Assembly: GCA_025201765.1 (NCBI GenBank)
Contig: MU623392.1
Location: 150,214 to 214,213 of the forward strand
Reading direction: 5' to 3'
Source: Daldinia sp. FL1419
Lineage: Eukaryota; Ascomycota; Sordariomycetes; Xylariales; Hypoxylaceae
Length of the DNA stretch: 64,000 nt
The notes beneath the pieces were generated by a model, which searched no databases, was not told the DNA's origin, and saw only the letters and a list, made by a program, of their open reading frames with translations. The position numbers were made by a program, and so were the translations under genes. Of the stretch, positions 36,001 to 45,313 are shown in pieces; within the stretch, counting starts at the first letter, position 1; each line of letters starts with the position of its first letter.

Positions 36001-36440
36001 CAGTATAGAACAGCTCACCCACGAACAACAACCGTTCAACCAACCTAGGTAGACAGACACCACAGTCACGTTGAACGCTCTTCTCGATTGGGACATGATC
36101 AAACGAAAGCGGGTATTTTTATTCACTAAAACAGAATCCATTCGCGGCAACACATCGCGATACATGTAACGTAAATCCATCTCTGCCAACCACTTCCCAG
36201 TTCCCCAAGCCCGAAGGGGAGGGGGGGATACTTCGATGCGCCCTCATTTCCCATTCCTAGCCTAGCGAAATAGTAAAAATGCAAAACGCAGCCGACGCCT
36301 TCGCCAAATGATGGCCCACCCGTTCGATAACTCCGTTTCGTTCCTATCCGACTCTTGCCTAAACCAGAGATTGCACGCGTGTATACCTCTTAGTAAGGGG
36401 TGGGTAGGTAGATGGGCGGATAGGCACTACACACACCCCG
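33032..36440. other. Long gene-free region, second part
   Basis: This runs about 3.4 kb to the 3' end of the kelch gene. It holds short CATACATACATACCTATCTACC-type runs (34660-34690) and TACCTA words, with no open frame of convincing character. The last ~250 bases (36190-36440) are probably the kelch gene's 3' untranslated region. Confidence 0.5.
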
Positions 36441-39400
36441 TCACCCTGTCGGCGAGACAGCCGGACTGCTCTCCCGGCTGCCCTTATGCAGACTCTCCAA
36501 GCTCTCCACCATAGCTAAGACCCTAGTGCGCGGGCGTTCCATCCTCACCGCCTGCGCGGAGAATACGTCTTCGTTGAGATCTACGACCGGGGAGCGAGAC
36601 GGCTTTCTCTTTCGGGACTCGCTGCTCCCTGGGTCTGCGCCTAGTAACCGCATGCTTTCCTCGCGCAGAAAAGACGCTGTTCGGAAGATGGGCGTGGTTG
36701 GTTGTCGGCCCCTGTCCCGGTCTCGATCTGGACTACGCTTCCACTCCGCGTCGAGCTCCGCGCCAACGTCCCGCAGGATTTGCTGTTGTTCCGCTTCGCG
36801 GGCTGCGGCCTCGGCCTCCGCTTCGGCTTCGGCTCGACTTTTGCCATCTTCCTCTTCCCCTGGACCCGAAACTGGGGTCCCAAGATCCCGTTCTTCCGGG
36901 ACGGTGACGTTCCCGCTCTCCGTAATATCCACCTCTCGCTCTCGCTGGACCTCCGGCCGCGGCGTCGGGTTCGGACTGACGAGAACAACGTCCTTCCCGC
37001 TCTCGATATCCGGCTCGGCGTTGACCACGCGCAGGGGCTCCTTAGGCACCGTGAACATGACTTGCACGAGCCGTCTCTCGATGGCCTTTTCGATGTCCCA
37101 TTCTTCGTCCTCGTCTTCTTCCGCCGCTGCTAAACGGTCCTGAGCACCACCACCACCTCCCGCCACGCCTTTCCCTTTTCTTTTCTCGTTATACCGCTGC
37201 TCTAACCCCTCCCAATCTCCTCGCCCGCTCTTCCGCCGCAACAAACCCCCCGCTGCGATCTCGCTGAGCCCGCTGCGCGGCATGTCGTAGTCGTTTGCGT
37301 CCGCGAAGGCTTCGTCCATGCGTTTTTCCCGGTCGGGCGTTTCGGGGGGACTTGGGCTTGTAAAAACACGACGCAAACTGCCGAGCCAGTTCCGCCGGGG
37401 CTTGTTTTTGCTCGGACTCCCTGGCGCATCGTCGTCTTCCCGGCCTTTGCCCATAAGTAAAGCCGGCCCCTCGGCCTGCAGCGCCGCAAAACTGCTCCTG
37501 GCAGTGTTGTAGCTGGGCGCCGAGCTCGAACTGCTGCCGCCGCGGTTTTCGTCGTTCGTGTTTGTCGCGGCTCCTAGGGCGGCGGCTGCGAGGCCGAATC
37601 CGGTGCGTAGGGCCGAGCGCACAGAGTCGGAGCGGCTTACGCCTATATCCTTGCGGCTGGACTCGGAGATGTTGCTTCCTGTTCGAGAGTCATCGGGCCC
37701 TTTCCTCGTTGGGGAGATTGGCCCGGAGGCAGCAGCCGCGCGCGCTGTGTTACGGCTGGTGAGTAATGCATCCATAGCCTCGACATCAGTCATCCAATCT
37801 TGGACCTCCGGGTCTGTGGTGAGACGGCGTTCCTCGGGACTAGGCGTTATCGAGGCACGATTTGATGGTGGAAACGAAATCTGGTTCTCCTGCGTCGTCG
37901 GCGTGAGGAAAGGATCGGAGTCGTGCCTTCCATCGATATTCATGTCGCGTAAGGGACTGACAGGCTCGCTTGTAATATCACCGTCGTGGAGCGAGCCGTC
38001 TTCATCTGCTTCAATGATAGGGTGTATAACGCCTGAAGGTGGATCGTAAGTATTTCGGCGAGGCAGTGGCTTCCTTGCTACCTGCGCTGGAGGCATACCG
38101 CCGTACCACGATTGATGGCCAGCGTCCAAACTGGTACGAGCGTGGAGGCTCTGGTAACCGAGCGATCGGTTTCCACGTAAGTATGGATCAGGGCCACCTG
38201 TATACCACATCCCTCCGGGATGGTCTTGCTCCATCATATCGCCGTCGTGAGGTAAGAATCGGGAAGTGTCCTGGGCGAGAGCGCGGATAGCGGAGTCTCG
38301 GATCGTACGCCTATGGCGTTTCCTACGGCGGTATACGACGAATAGTAGAATACCAATGATAATAGCTACACAACCCAGACCAACCCCTAATCCAACCCCT
38401 AAGCGTGTTCCAATATCGCTATCACCGTCATTTGTGTTATCACCTGGATTTGTGCCGGCAAAATCTGGATTCGTATAGTCGCTAGACCAGCTCATCGACG
38501 TCATGTTAAGGAACATAGGCATACTATCCCCTCCAGTCGCTTGTCTTTTAGTTGTAGTTCCAGATGATGATATATTATAGCCTCCGTAAACCATCATAAC
38601 ATTTCCAGGGAGCAACGCCGCGCCATGTCCATACAATCCAGGTCCCGGTGGTTGAACATTAGGAACAGACCACTCCCACTCCCCGTTTCCGCCGTAACTA
38701 GCCCCAATGTTAAGAATAGCAAGTTGTGGTGTAGCAGCTTGGGTCAAGTCACCAACCCAGCCGCCTAAAACAATCAAAGAAGTTCCATCCTCGCTTAATA
38801 CTGTCGTATGGCCAGATCGACTGTCTATCGTGTCGACGCCGTTGCTCTTGACTGCAAGTTCGGTGTTGGTGGATCCTGAACCCCCTACGTTGATATCGGA
38901 AATAAAACTCCAGCTCTCCTCAGGTAAACTCCATATCGCTACAGTACTCATGTTAATGAAAGCAGTTTTCGTATGACCGCCCAAGAGCACATAGTTGATT
39001 TGCTGTGTAATTGTACCTGAGCGATTTGACACAGAGGGGGATAAGCCGGTGAAAGTGAACCCGGCCTCGGGTACTGGAGGGCCTTGACTGGAAACCGGAC
39101 CAACCGTATATTTCCCTTCACCAGTTGCCGATGGCGAGATCTTAACCATCTGGTTCGAGTAAGCGGCCTTCGCTTGTGACGAACTTCCTTCGGCTGTCAC
39201 ATCGGGACACATTCCTCCATAAACATAAGTATTCGCTGGCGACAGTACGGGTGCCAGCGTACTTGAGAAACTAAAACCGCTGCCTAAGAAGCTTGGCCCT
39301 ACTTGGACGTCATCTGCCTTGGTCGCTAGCGTGGTGCTCGCCTTGGCCCAAGATGACGATGCATCGTCGTCGGGGGACGGGTTGAACGTCCATATTTCGG

Positions 39401-39818
39401 AACTCGCCGGTGATGAACAGTCGCCAGCGTAAACGATGAGTGATCCATTATCTGCGAGCGACGGTATGAACGCCGTGTTGTTCGTATCCAGAAAGGGCAC
39501 ATTTGACGACAAAGTCTGGAACGACGGCGATGAAGCGCGGAGATTGCCTGAAAAGTTAAGCGCTAACAGGTTGACCCAATCCCCTTGTGGCGCGAAAATG
39601 TATGCAATGTTAGTAGTGGCATTGTCTTGGGCCGGCGCGGGTTTCGACTCTGGAATGAAGATAGTCGTGGGGATATACGGTAATGTCTGAGCTACACCGG
39701 GTGTCGCGAACCGCGCCCATGCCGCAACGAGTATTAGATTCCGAATACCTGTCGTCACCCGCGACGCTTTTATCGTATCGGTAGCGAGCATCGACACCAT
39801 CCCGAAGGAATAATTCAT
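36441..39818 (-). CDS. Kelch-repeat single-pass membrane protein with long cytoplasmic tail
   Basis: A single-exon gene of 1125 residues. The N-terminus carries a hydrophobic stretch ending ...ATPGVAQTLPY that should act as signal peptide; the first of three nearby Met codons is taken. Residues ~60-460 contain kelch-like beta-propeller blades, for example NGSLIVYAGDCSS, NTYVYGGMCPD, INYVLLGGHTKT, SLIVLGGWVGD and NVMMVYGGYN, with N-glycosylation sites. A Gly-rich transmembrane helix (VGLGCVAIIIGILLFVVY) lies at ~475-497 and is followed by RRRKRHRR. The remaining ~620 residues are disordered, with Ser/Pro-rich stretches, acidic patches and an Ala/Glu repeat (EAEAEAEAAAREAE) likely to be a short helix. 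The topology resembles cell-surface sensors or adhesins: extracellular propeller and intracellular signalling tail. The family is known in ascomycetes; its function is not known to me. The compositionally rich tail generates long antisense frames that are not genes. Confidence 0.8.
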   Translation of the reverse strand: MNYSFGMVSMLATDTIKASRVTTGIRNLILVAAWARFATPGVAQTLPYIPTTIFIPESKPAPAQDNATTNIAYIFAPQGDWVNLLALNFSGNLRASSPSFQTLSSNVPFLDTNNTAFIPSLADNGSLIVYAGDCSSPASSEIWTFNPSPDDDASSSWAKASTTLATKADDVQVGPSFLGSGFSFSSTLAPVLSPANTYVYGGMCPDVTAEGSSSQAKAAYSNQMVKISPSATGEGKYTVGPVSSQGPPVPEAGFTFTGLSPSVSNRSGTITQQINYVLLGGHTKTAFINMSTVAIWSLPEESWSFISDINVGGSGSTNTELAVKSNGVDTIDSRSGHTTVLSEDGTSLIVLGGWVGDLTQAATPQLAILNIGASYGGNGEWEWSVPNVQPPGPGLYGHGAALLPGNVMMVYGGYNISSSGTTTKRQATGGDSMPMFLNMTSMSWSSDYTNPDFAGTNPGDNTNDGDSDIGTRLGVGLGVGLGCVAIIIGILLFVVYRRRKRHRRTIRDSAIRALAQDTSRFLPHDGDMMEQDHPGGMWYTGGPDPYLRGNRSLGYQSLHARTSLDAGHQSWYGGMPPAQVARKPLPRRNTYDPPSGVIHPIIEADEDGSLHDGDITSEPVSPLRDMNIDGRHDSDPFLTPTTQENQISFPPSNRASITPSPEERRLTTDPEVQDWMTDVEAMDALLTSRNTARAAAASGPISPTRKGPDDSRTGSNISESSRKDIGVSRSDSVRSALRTGFGLAAAALGAATNTNDENRGGSSSSSAPSYNTARSSFAALQAEGPALLMGKGREDDDAPGSPSKNKPRRNWLGSLRRVFTSPSPPETPDREKRMDEAFADANDYDMPRSGLSEIAAGGLLRRKSGRGDWEGLEQRYNEKRKGKGVAGGGGGAQDRLAAAEEDEDEEWDIEKAIERRLVQVMFTVPKEPLRVVNAEPDIESGKDVVLVSPNPTPRPEVQREREVDITESGNVTVPEERDLGTPVSGPGEEEDGKSRAEAEAEAEAAAREAEQQQILRDVGAELDAEWKRSPDRDRDRGRQPTTPIFRTASFLREESMRLLGADPGSSESRKRKPSRSPVVDLNEDVFSAQAVRMERPRTRVLAMVESLESLHKGSRESSPAVSPTG

Positions 39819-40833
39819 CGCTCTGCCTAGCTCAACCCTGTAGAAAGCATCGTCTATCTAGCCTAACCCAGTCGCATACAGAAAACCCGCGAGCGATAAC
39901 CTGTAAATGATGTAAGTAAATTCGACGACGATAACGCGAACCCCACAAGATCCGGTTCTCAATTCATGACCTATAGGCGAGACTGGGTTTCACGGTTAAG
40001 ACAGCCAGGCGGGGATGAGTTATGAGTTGTCTCAAGCCGCAGGGTTAGGTGAAGAGCACGGGGCAACGTAGGGTCTTGTTATTTTGGCCTGGCCGTTCGA
40101 GACAGATTGCTCCGGGTTATTGGTTATGGCGGGGGAAAATCTCTTAGCACCACACCTTGTAAGCTTGTCATACAAATAAAGTCCAGGGGGGATCAAACAG
40201 TGTAGATCAGACCGACTAGAGATGAATTCGCGATTAGAGTGTAAAAATATCAAAGGAATAATTCAAACTGTCCAAACATCTAACAGGTAGTTACATAGGA
40301 GTTGTATTACTCTATAGCAGATTTTCTTATTGCCATCATCTCTTCTTCTTTTTCCCGATCTTCTTGGCCCACGGCGCATATCAAGGTAGCACCGGGGAGT
40401 TTCTTGTTTGGAGGGGTTGAAAATCGGTTGTCAGGGCAACGATGCTCAAAAAGGAATCAATATAACGGGAAATTCCGGGCGGTTTCGTAAGTCACAGCCA
40501 TCCATTTGATGAAGATTGACTCTCGTGAGATCAGCAATAACGCGTAATTCGCAATCCGATCACACACTAGTAAGTGTACGCGGTGCCACCACAATGAAAT
40601 TATTGGTCGAACCAACTTCTAAATATCTCCTATACTATCTCCTGCATAAGTACATGCCTCCTACACATCAGCGGATAAAGACGTGAAATAAACTCTGTGT
40701 CTCTCCTCTAGTGTGGTGTAAACTGAGAAAACAAGGTGCCCCAACCTCCAACCCATCTTAAACTAACAACTGAAAATGTCGTGACCACATACTCGCGACC
40801 CAACCCTCTCCTTTTCGTAAGTCCAGGTTTGAA
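39819..40833. other. Intergenic: upstream of the kelch gene, downstream of the coiled-coil gene
   Basis: About 1 kb of non-coding DNA between two minus-strand genes; it should hold the kelch gene's promoter. No distinctive element was recognised. Confidence 0.5.
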
Positions 40834-42549
40834 TTAAGTACAGTCGGCAATCTGTTCCATCCAGCCAAACGCCTCCCGGCTTATCTCACCCTTCCCGGCA
40901 AGCTCCTCCAGTACACCCCTAACCCTTTCGACTCCTTCCTTTGCTTCGGCCATGACCGACGTGCGTCGTTGGAACTGTTTGAGCAGGTTCTCGGGAACAA
41001 TAAAAGAACCGTCTTCGTTCTGGTGGGTATTCGCAGGGCCCTTAACCTGTGACGGTTGTCGCGCCCGCTTGAACGCAGCCAGCTCAGTCTTGAGCGAATT
41101 TCGTTCTATAGCGCTCTCCTCAAACTTGACCTGCAGCTTCTCATTCTCATTCTCCATCTCTGCTAGTTTTTCCGACGCTCTAACTGCGTCCTTGCCTTGA
41201 GCCTCTTCGTAGATCCTGTTAAGATGTTGTACCCTCTTGAGTTCGTCATCCTGCCTCTGAACCGCAATTTCGAGGTCTGCCTTCGCGAGAGATAGACGGG
41301 CAACCTGAGCACTCAATTCTAGTTCATTCGCCTCTAATTCTCTGCGCTTATTATCCCAGGCTGAAGTCCGACTCGGAAGCGAGGGTGCCGGAAGAGTAAC
41401 CACAGTTGGTTGCTCTTCTATCTTCTTGGTCCTTGCTGTGCCAGGACGGTCCGAGAAGGCCGGGAGGACAAATATGGGGCCGTGGCCGCTTCCTCTCAAC
41501 CGGTAAAACCGGGTCTGGAGGTCGACGTGGGCAATACCCCGGAGGTGATCCGCCCCTTCGCCATTTAGATCCCGTAATTTTTCTCCAACCACGTGCTTGT
41601 GAAACCACTGGCGGTCGCGTGAAGCGCCCTTTGCTTCACTCTTGTCAAGCATCTGATGGATAAACGTGAAAACATCTTCACCGGCGTTAGCCAATATCCA
41701 GCGATCCTGCGGGAACACGATTTCTCTGCCGGATCGACCATCCGGACCTTGTACGCTCAAATGTTGCGCCGGGACGATAGCCTCGCTCGCAAGTAGATCT
41801 AAAGAATTGGCGTAGGCAATCTCGAGTTCGTGCATACGGCTCATGAGATGTTGCGTGTGCAAAAGCCATTGTCCGATTAACGTGGATTTTACGTTCTCCA
41901 AGTCTGGATGCACGGCCACTTGCTCGCTTTCGGTAGGGATGATTCCGAGAAGCCCACCCACAGCCGAGTACTCGTGGTCGAGCCTCTCTAGGCATTCGTT
42001 GGCGTGCATGAGCAACGTCATATGAGTTTGGAACGGACGGACTAGCTGATCAAAGTCATTTTCGATCATATCAGGGTCAGTCTCGGTTAGCGGGCAATGG
42101 AATTTCACGCCCCCCTCATCGCTATTCTCCTTCACTAGATTGACCAAACTGTTGAGCGGCATTCGGTGCCCCTTATCGATATTATCGTATGGAACCTGTA
42201 AGTTGTTCAACCAGTCGTAAGCTTGGTGTCTTGGGAAAGCGTCTCGTTGTATCGCCCGCCCCTGTTCATCGTACTGAGGGAGATTCTCATTGTCAACCTC
42301 GGCTCCTATTGAACTAGGCGCAATGGTTGATATCAAGTGGGTTAGAGATTGGGCGTGTTGCTTGAGGGCCTCTAGGGTTGGTGCTCGACCAGGGGTTGAT
42401 AAGTAGCTGCAATTGACATGGTTGAGCATTTTAGGATTTGTCGGAGGGTTCTCATGGTAGTGGTTAGAATAATAGGGCTTCGACCAGTGAGTGGCCCCGA
42501 TGTATCCCTCCATGCCCTCATACACATCTTGCACCGGCTTTTCGGTCAT
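40834..42549 (-). CDS. Uncharacterised coiled-coil protein (571 residues)
   Basis: I do not recognise this protein. The frame is open upstream to 42600, but the first ATG is at 42549 (MTEKPVQDVYEG), giving 571 residues in one exon. Residues 1-~370 appear globular, with scattered aromatic and helical segments (for example LVRPFQTHMTLLMHANECLERLDHEY is split across a likely helix pair). A basic/Pro linker follows near residue 385. Residues ~400-510 form a strong heptad-rich coiled coil (ANELELSAQVARLSLAKADLE, then KLAEMENENEKLQVKFEE). A short helical C-terminus (EISREAFGWMEQIADCT) ends the protein. No signal peptide or membrane segment was seen. It lies on the same strand as, and 1 kb upstream of, the kelch gene, with no evidence of a joint function. 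It is most likely a cytoplasmic structural or scaffold protein (inference). Confidence 0.75.
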   Translation of the reverse strand: MTEKPVQDVYEGMEGYIGATHWSKPYYSNHYHENPPTNPKMLNHVNCSYLSTPGRAPTLEALKQHAQSLTHLISTIAPSSIGAEVDNENLPQYDEQGRAIQRDAFPRHQAYDWLNNLQVPYDNIDKGHRMPLNSLVNLVKENSDEGGVKFHCPLTETDPDMIENDFDQLVRPFQTHMTLLMHANECLERLDHEYSAVGGLLGIIPTESEQVAVHPDLENVKSTLIGQWLLHTQHLMSRMHELEIAYANSLDLLASEAIVPAQHLSVQGPDGRSGREIVFPQDRWILANAGEDVFTFIHQMLDKSEAKGASRDRQWFHKHVVGEKLRDLNGEGADHLRGIAHVDLQTRFYRLRGSGHGPIFVLPAFSDRPGTARTKKIEEQPTVVTLPAPSLPSRTSAWDNKRRELEANELELSAQVARLSLAKADLEIAVQRQDDELKRVQHLNRIYEEAQGKDAVRASEKLAEMENENEKLQVKFEESAIERNSLKTELAAFKRARQPSQVKGPANTHQNEDGSFIVPENLLKQFQRRTSVMAEAKEGVERVRGVLEELAGKGEISREAFGWMEQIADCT

Positions 42550-45313
42550 CTTGAAAATAGTCTCACCCGGCGCACGTTTCGGCTGGTACAACTGGTACAA
42601 CTAGTGTGACAATACTCCTTCTGGCAATATTGGGTAGATATTTTTGAGGAAGGGAAGCGAGAGTGGACAGGAAGAAAGAACTGGCTTGCATAGAAGTCAT
42701 TCTTGATGAATCATTAAAAGGGTCAAAGAAATATTTCTTGATCCCGGAATAGCAAGACAATCCATTGAGCTACGCAACATTCCAGTGCCATTTTAGTGGC
42801 ATAACACCCTCGGCCAACAATGAAAACGGCATGATAGATGCCTGCAGTATACACGTTCGAAAGCGTTTACACCGGGATACTTTTCCTTGCGCATCTCATA
42901 GATACCTCCTAGGAGATTCCGATGGAAAGGCTTGGAAAACCTCCAATAATATCAATAATATCGAATGAGTCGAATTACCAGTTTAATTGTCAATACGTAC
43001 CTTACGCAGTTCGATAATTGTTACTTGTAGTTCTATGGTAACTACCTAATTGACACCCAATGGATAAGTGTACGAGGCAATGAAGATGCTCTGTGCATCG
43101 ACTTCTTTATCCGGATTCGGTTGCCTTTGGCGAAATAGGTATCAATGCACGGAATGAACGAGTCTGAGACTTGACATACGCAGAAGCTATATTTACTTGC
43201 CCAAGACTTGGCAGTCTCATTCATCGGTTCCAATAAACGTTTCCAATCCTCGTCGTGTTTCTAGAAACCAAAATTAGTATCGCGTTGGAATGACATAGGT
43301 CTGTTGCGGAATTTCCAAGACACCCTGGGGCCCTCGCGTTTAGAATAGGGCCGACGCCACATCTTAATTACATGTAATTATCTACCATGTAAGCGTAGTT
43401 CGGCGCAATCGTTAATGTAATGAGCTGAACTATCGTGGCCAGAGGTGCCAGCTAGGTACTCCTTTTGTGGCTTAATTCCAGTTCTATACAACTTTGTGAG
43501 AATTGCATAGGCGCTATCTTATAACTAGGTAGTCAGAATTCTGTATCTATATGGTGAGCATCACTTCGTCGCTGAGGTTTGCCCGATTAGGGTACGCGGA
43601 GGAGACCTGAAGGAATATATTGCATGAGTCGTGCGATTGTAGATAATAAGACCGCGCACGAGTCCGCTCATCCTCATGGCGTAGATTGGAATCAATTGTA
43701 TCATCGTCACATATTTTGGACTGAGACGGAAAATAACTACCACGACAACGGAGTTCGTCGGAGGCCTGGATTCGAATTTCTGTCGTTTAGTCCATACGCT
43801 AGCCTACGATAGGGGATTTTTACGCGTGCAAGCGTGTCCTACGATAGTAAAATATAGTAGTAGAAATGAGTAACCTAGCACGCAAGCGGGTTTTGTGCGG
43901 CCACATCGCCAGTTGTTATGGCCAGGAATGGAATGACACGCGAATTCTGGTTAGCTGCTTAGTTACTTAGCTGTTGTGTTCATTTTATTAGTTGATGAAA
44001 TTGGTAGGGATAGCCGGTCTAATAACAAGTCTAATAACGATCTATCGCAAGCCGCATGTGCAAACGGACTACCTTAGGACTCCCAATAGCAGCTCTGATA
44101 GCTTTATTAATTGTTTTGGTTTAATCTATCGATAGTCCGACGTCATTGATGGATTTAATTGAACTAATAAGGTAATAGGTACCTAATAAGCAGGAACAAC
44201 CCGAGACGATAAAGTTTCTGCACTTTCTGTTATTATTCGTTGTGCAGCTTGCGCTTGACCTTATCAATTCTTGCCAGTTGAGTCTTGGGGGACTTCGTGT
44301 TTGGTTGCTTTCGTCCTGTTTTAACCTGCTTTCCGCCATGCACTATACGACGAAGTGACGAAGCACCAAATCCCCCCCAAAACCTGTAAATTCGCCAAGT
44401 TTGCCGAGTTCGCAAACAGATGTTACCCTGCTAGTTATACATCGATAGAAGAATATATCCATCTCCGTTGGAACCTCCTGAAGGTATAGTATATTTATTA
44501 TTTTTGTTTTATATACTCCTTTCGCTATCTATAGAATTCTTCATATACTTGAAACGGATTTCTAAACATTAACCAACTTCCCAAAGTTAATCGGGAGGAT
44601 CCCTTTGCTGTAAAGGAACGCAGTTACCTAAATACTTTTTAAGGTTAGCAATTCTAAAAAGGAAATTGGAAGGTTCCAAGGTTGAGTGAACCATGGATCA
44701 GCTCGACAAGGGGCCCTCATGAATCACCGTCATAACTTCCCCACCCTTGCAAATCCTTATCCAGTCCCCCGTCAGAACCATACCATCCTGACCATTCAGA
44801 GCTTATGCAGATCTGACGGCAAGGATCGTCTCTAAATCCTGAAAATTTCTGGCTACCCTCACACAAGGTCTAGACTTTATTGTTGATGAGCCTCACGTTC
44901 ATATCAAATACTGGTCATACAGACCGTAGTATACGTTCAACATCCACCCTCTTTTTCTTTTCTTTTTTGTGTACCAAATCGCTTTCCTTTGATAGGAAGT
45001 GATGTCCACGATATTCAACTCAGGTCTACGGAACGACGATCGCTGACGATTCGCTGGGTCGACAGTTTCCTCTTTAGCGAGAGTTACACGTACATAGCCG
45101 CCTGCGTTTTCTCTAATTTGTCTTTTTAGTTCTCCTCTTTCATCTATTACACCGCCCGCAGTTGTTGAAAAATTACACTCGGCACGGTTAATTAAGTTCC
45201 CACACACCTGAGCTCTCGTCCGATATTACTTCGGAGCTCGTTAAGGGCCACTTCTTCGGTCCGTTATAACCACAGCGTGTCTCATTAAACCAGGGCGTCG
45301 TCAACACTAAAAA
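42550..45313. other. Gene-poor divergent intergenic region
   Basis: About 2.8 kb between the coiled-coil gene (minus) and the CSC1-type channel (plus). Short frames (43042, 43561, 44121, 44899) show no family features. The sequence is AT-rich with a few TAGGTA words. Promoters of both genes must lie here; none was pinpointed. Confidence 0.5.

Noticed and set aside
36526..37143. 205-codon frame antisense to the kelch gene's tail
   Set aside because: Ser/Arg-rich mirror of the GC-rich coding strand, with no family resemblance.
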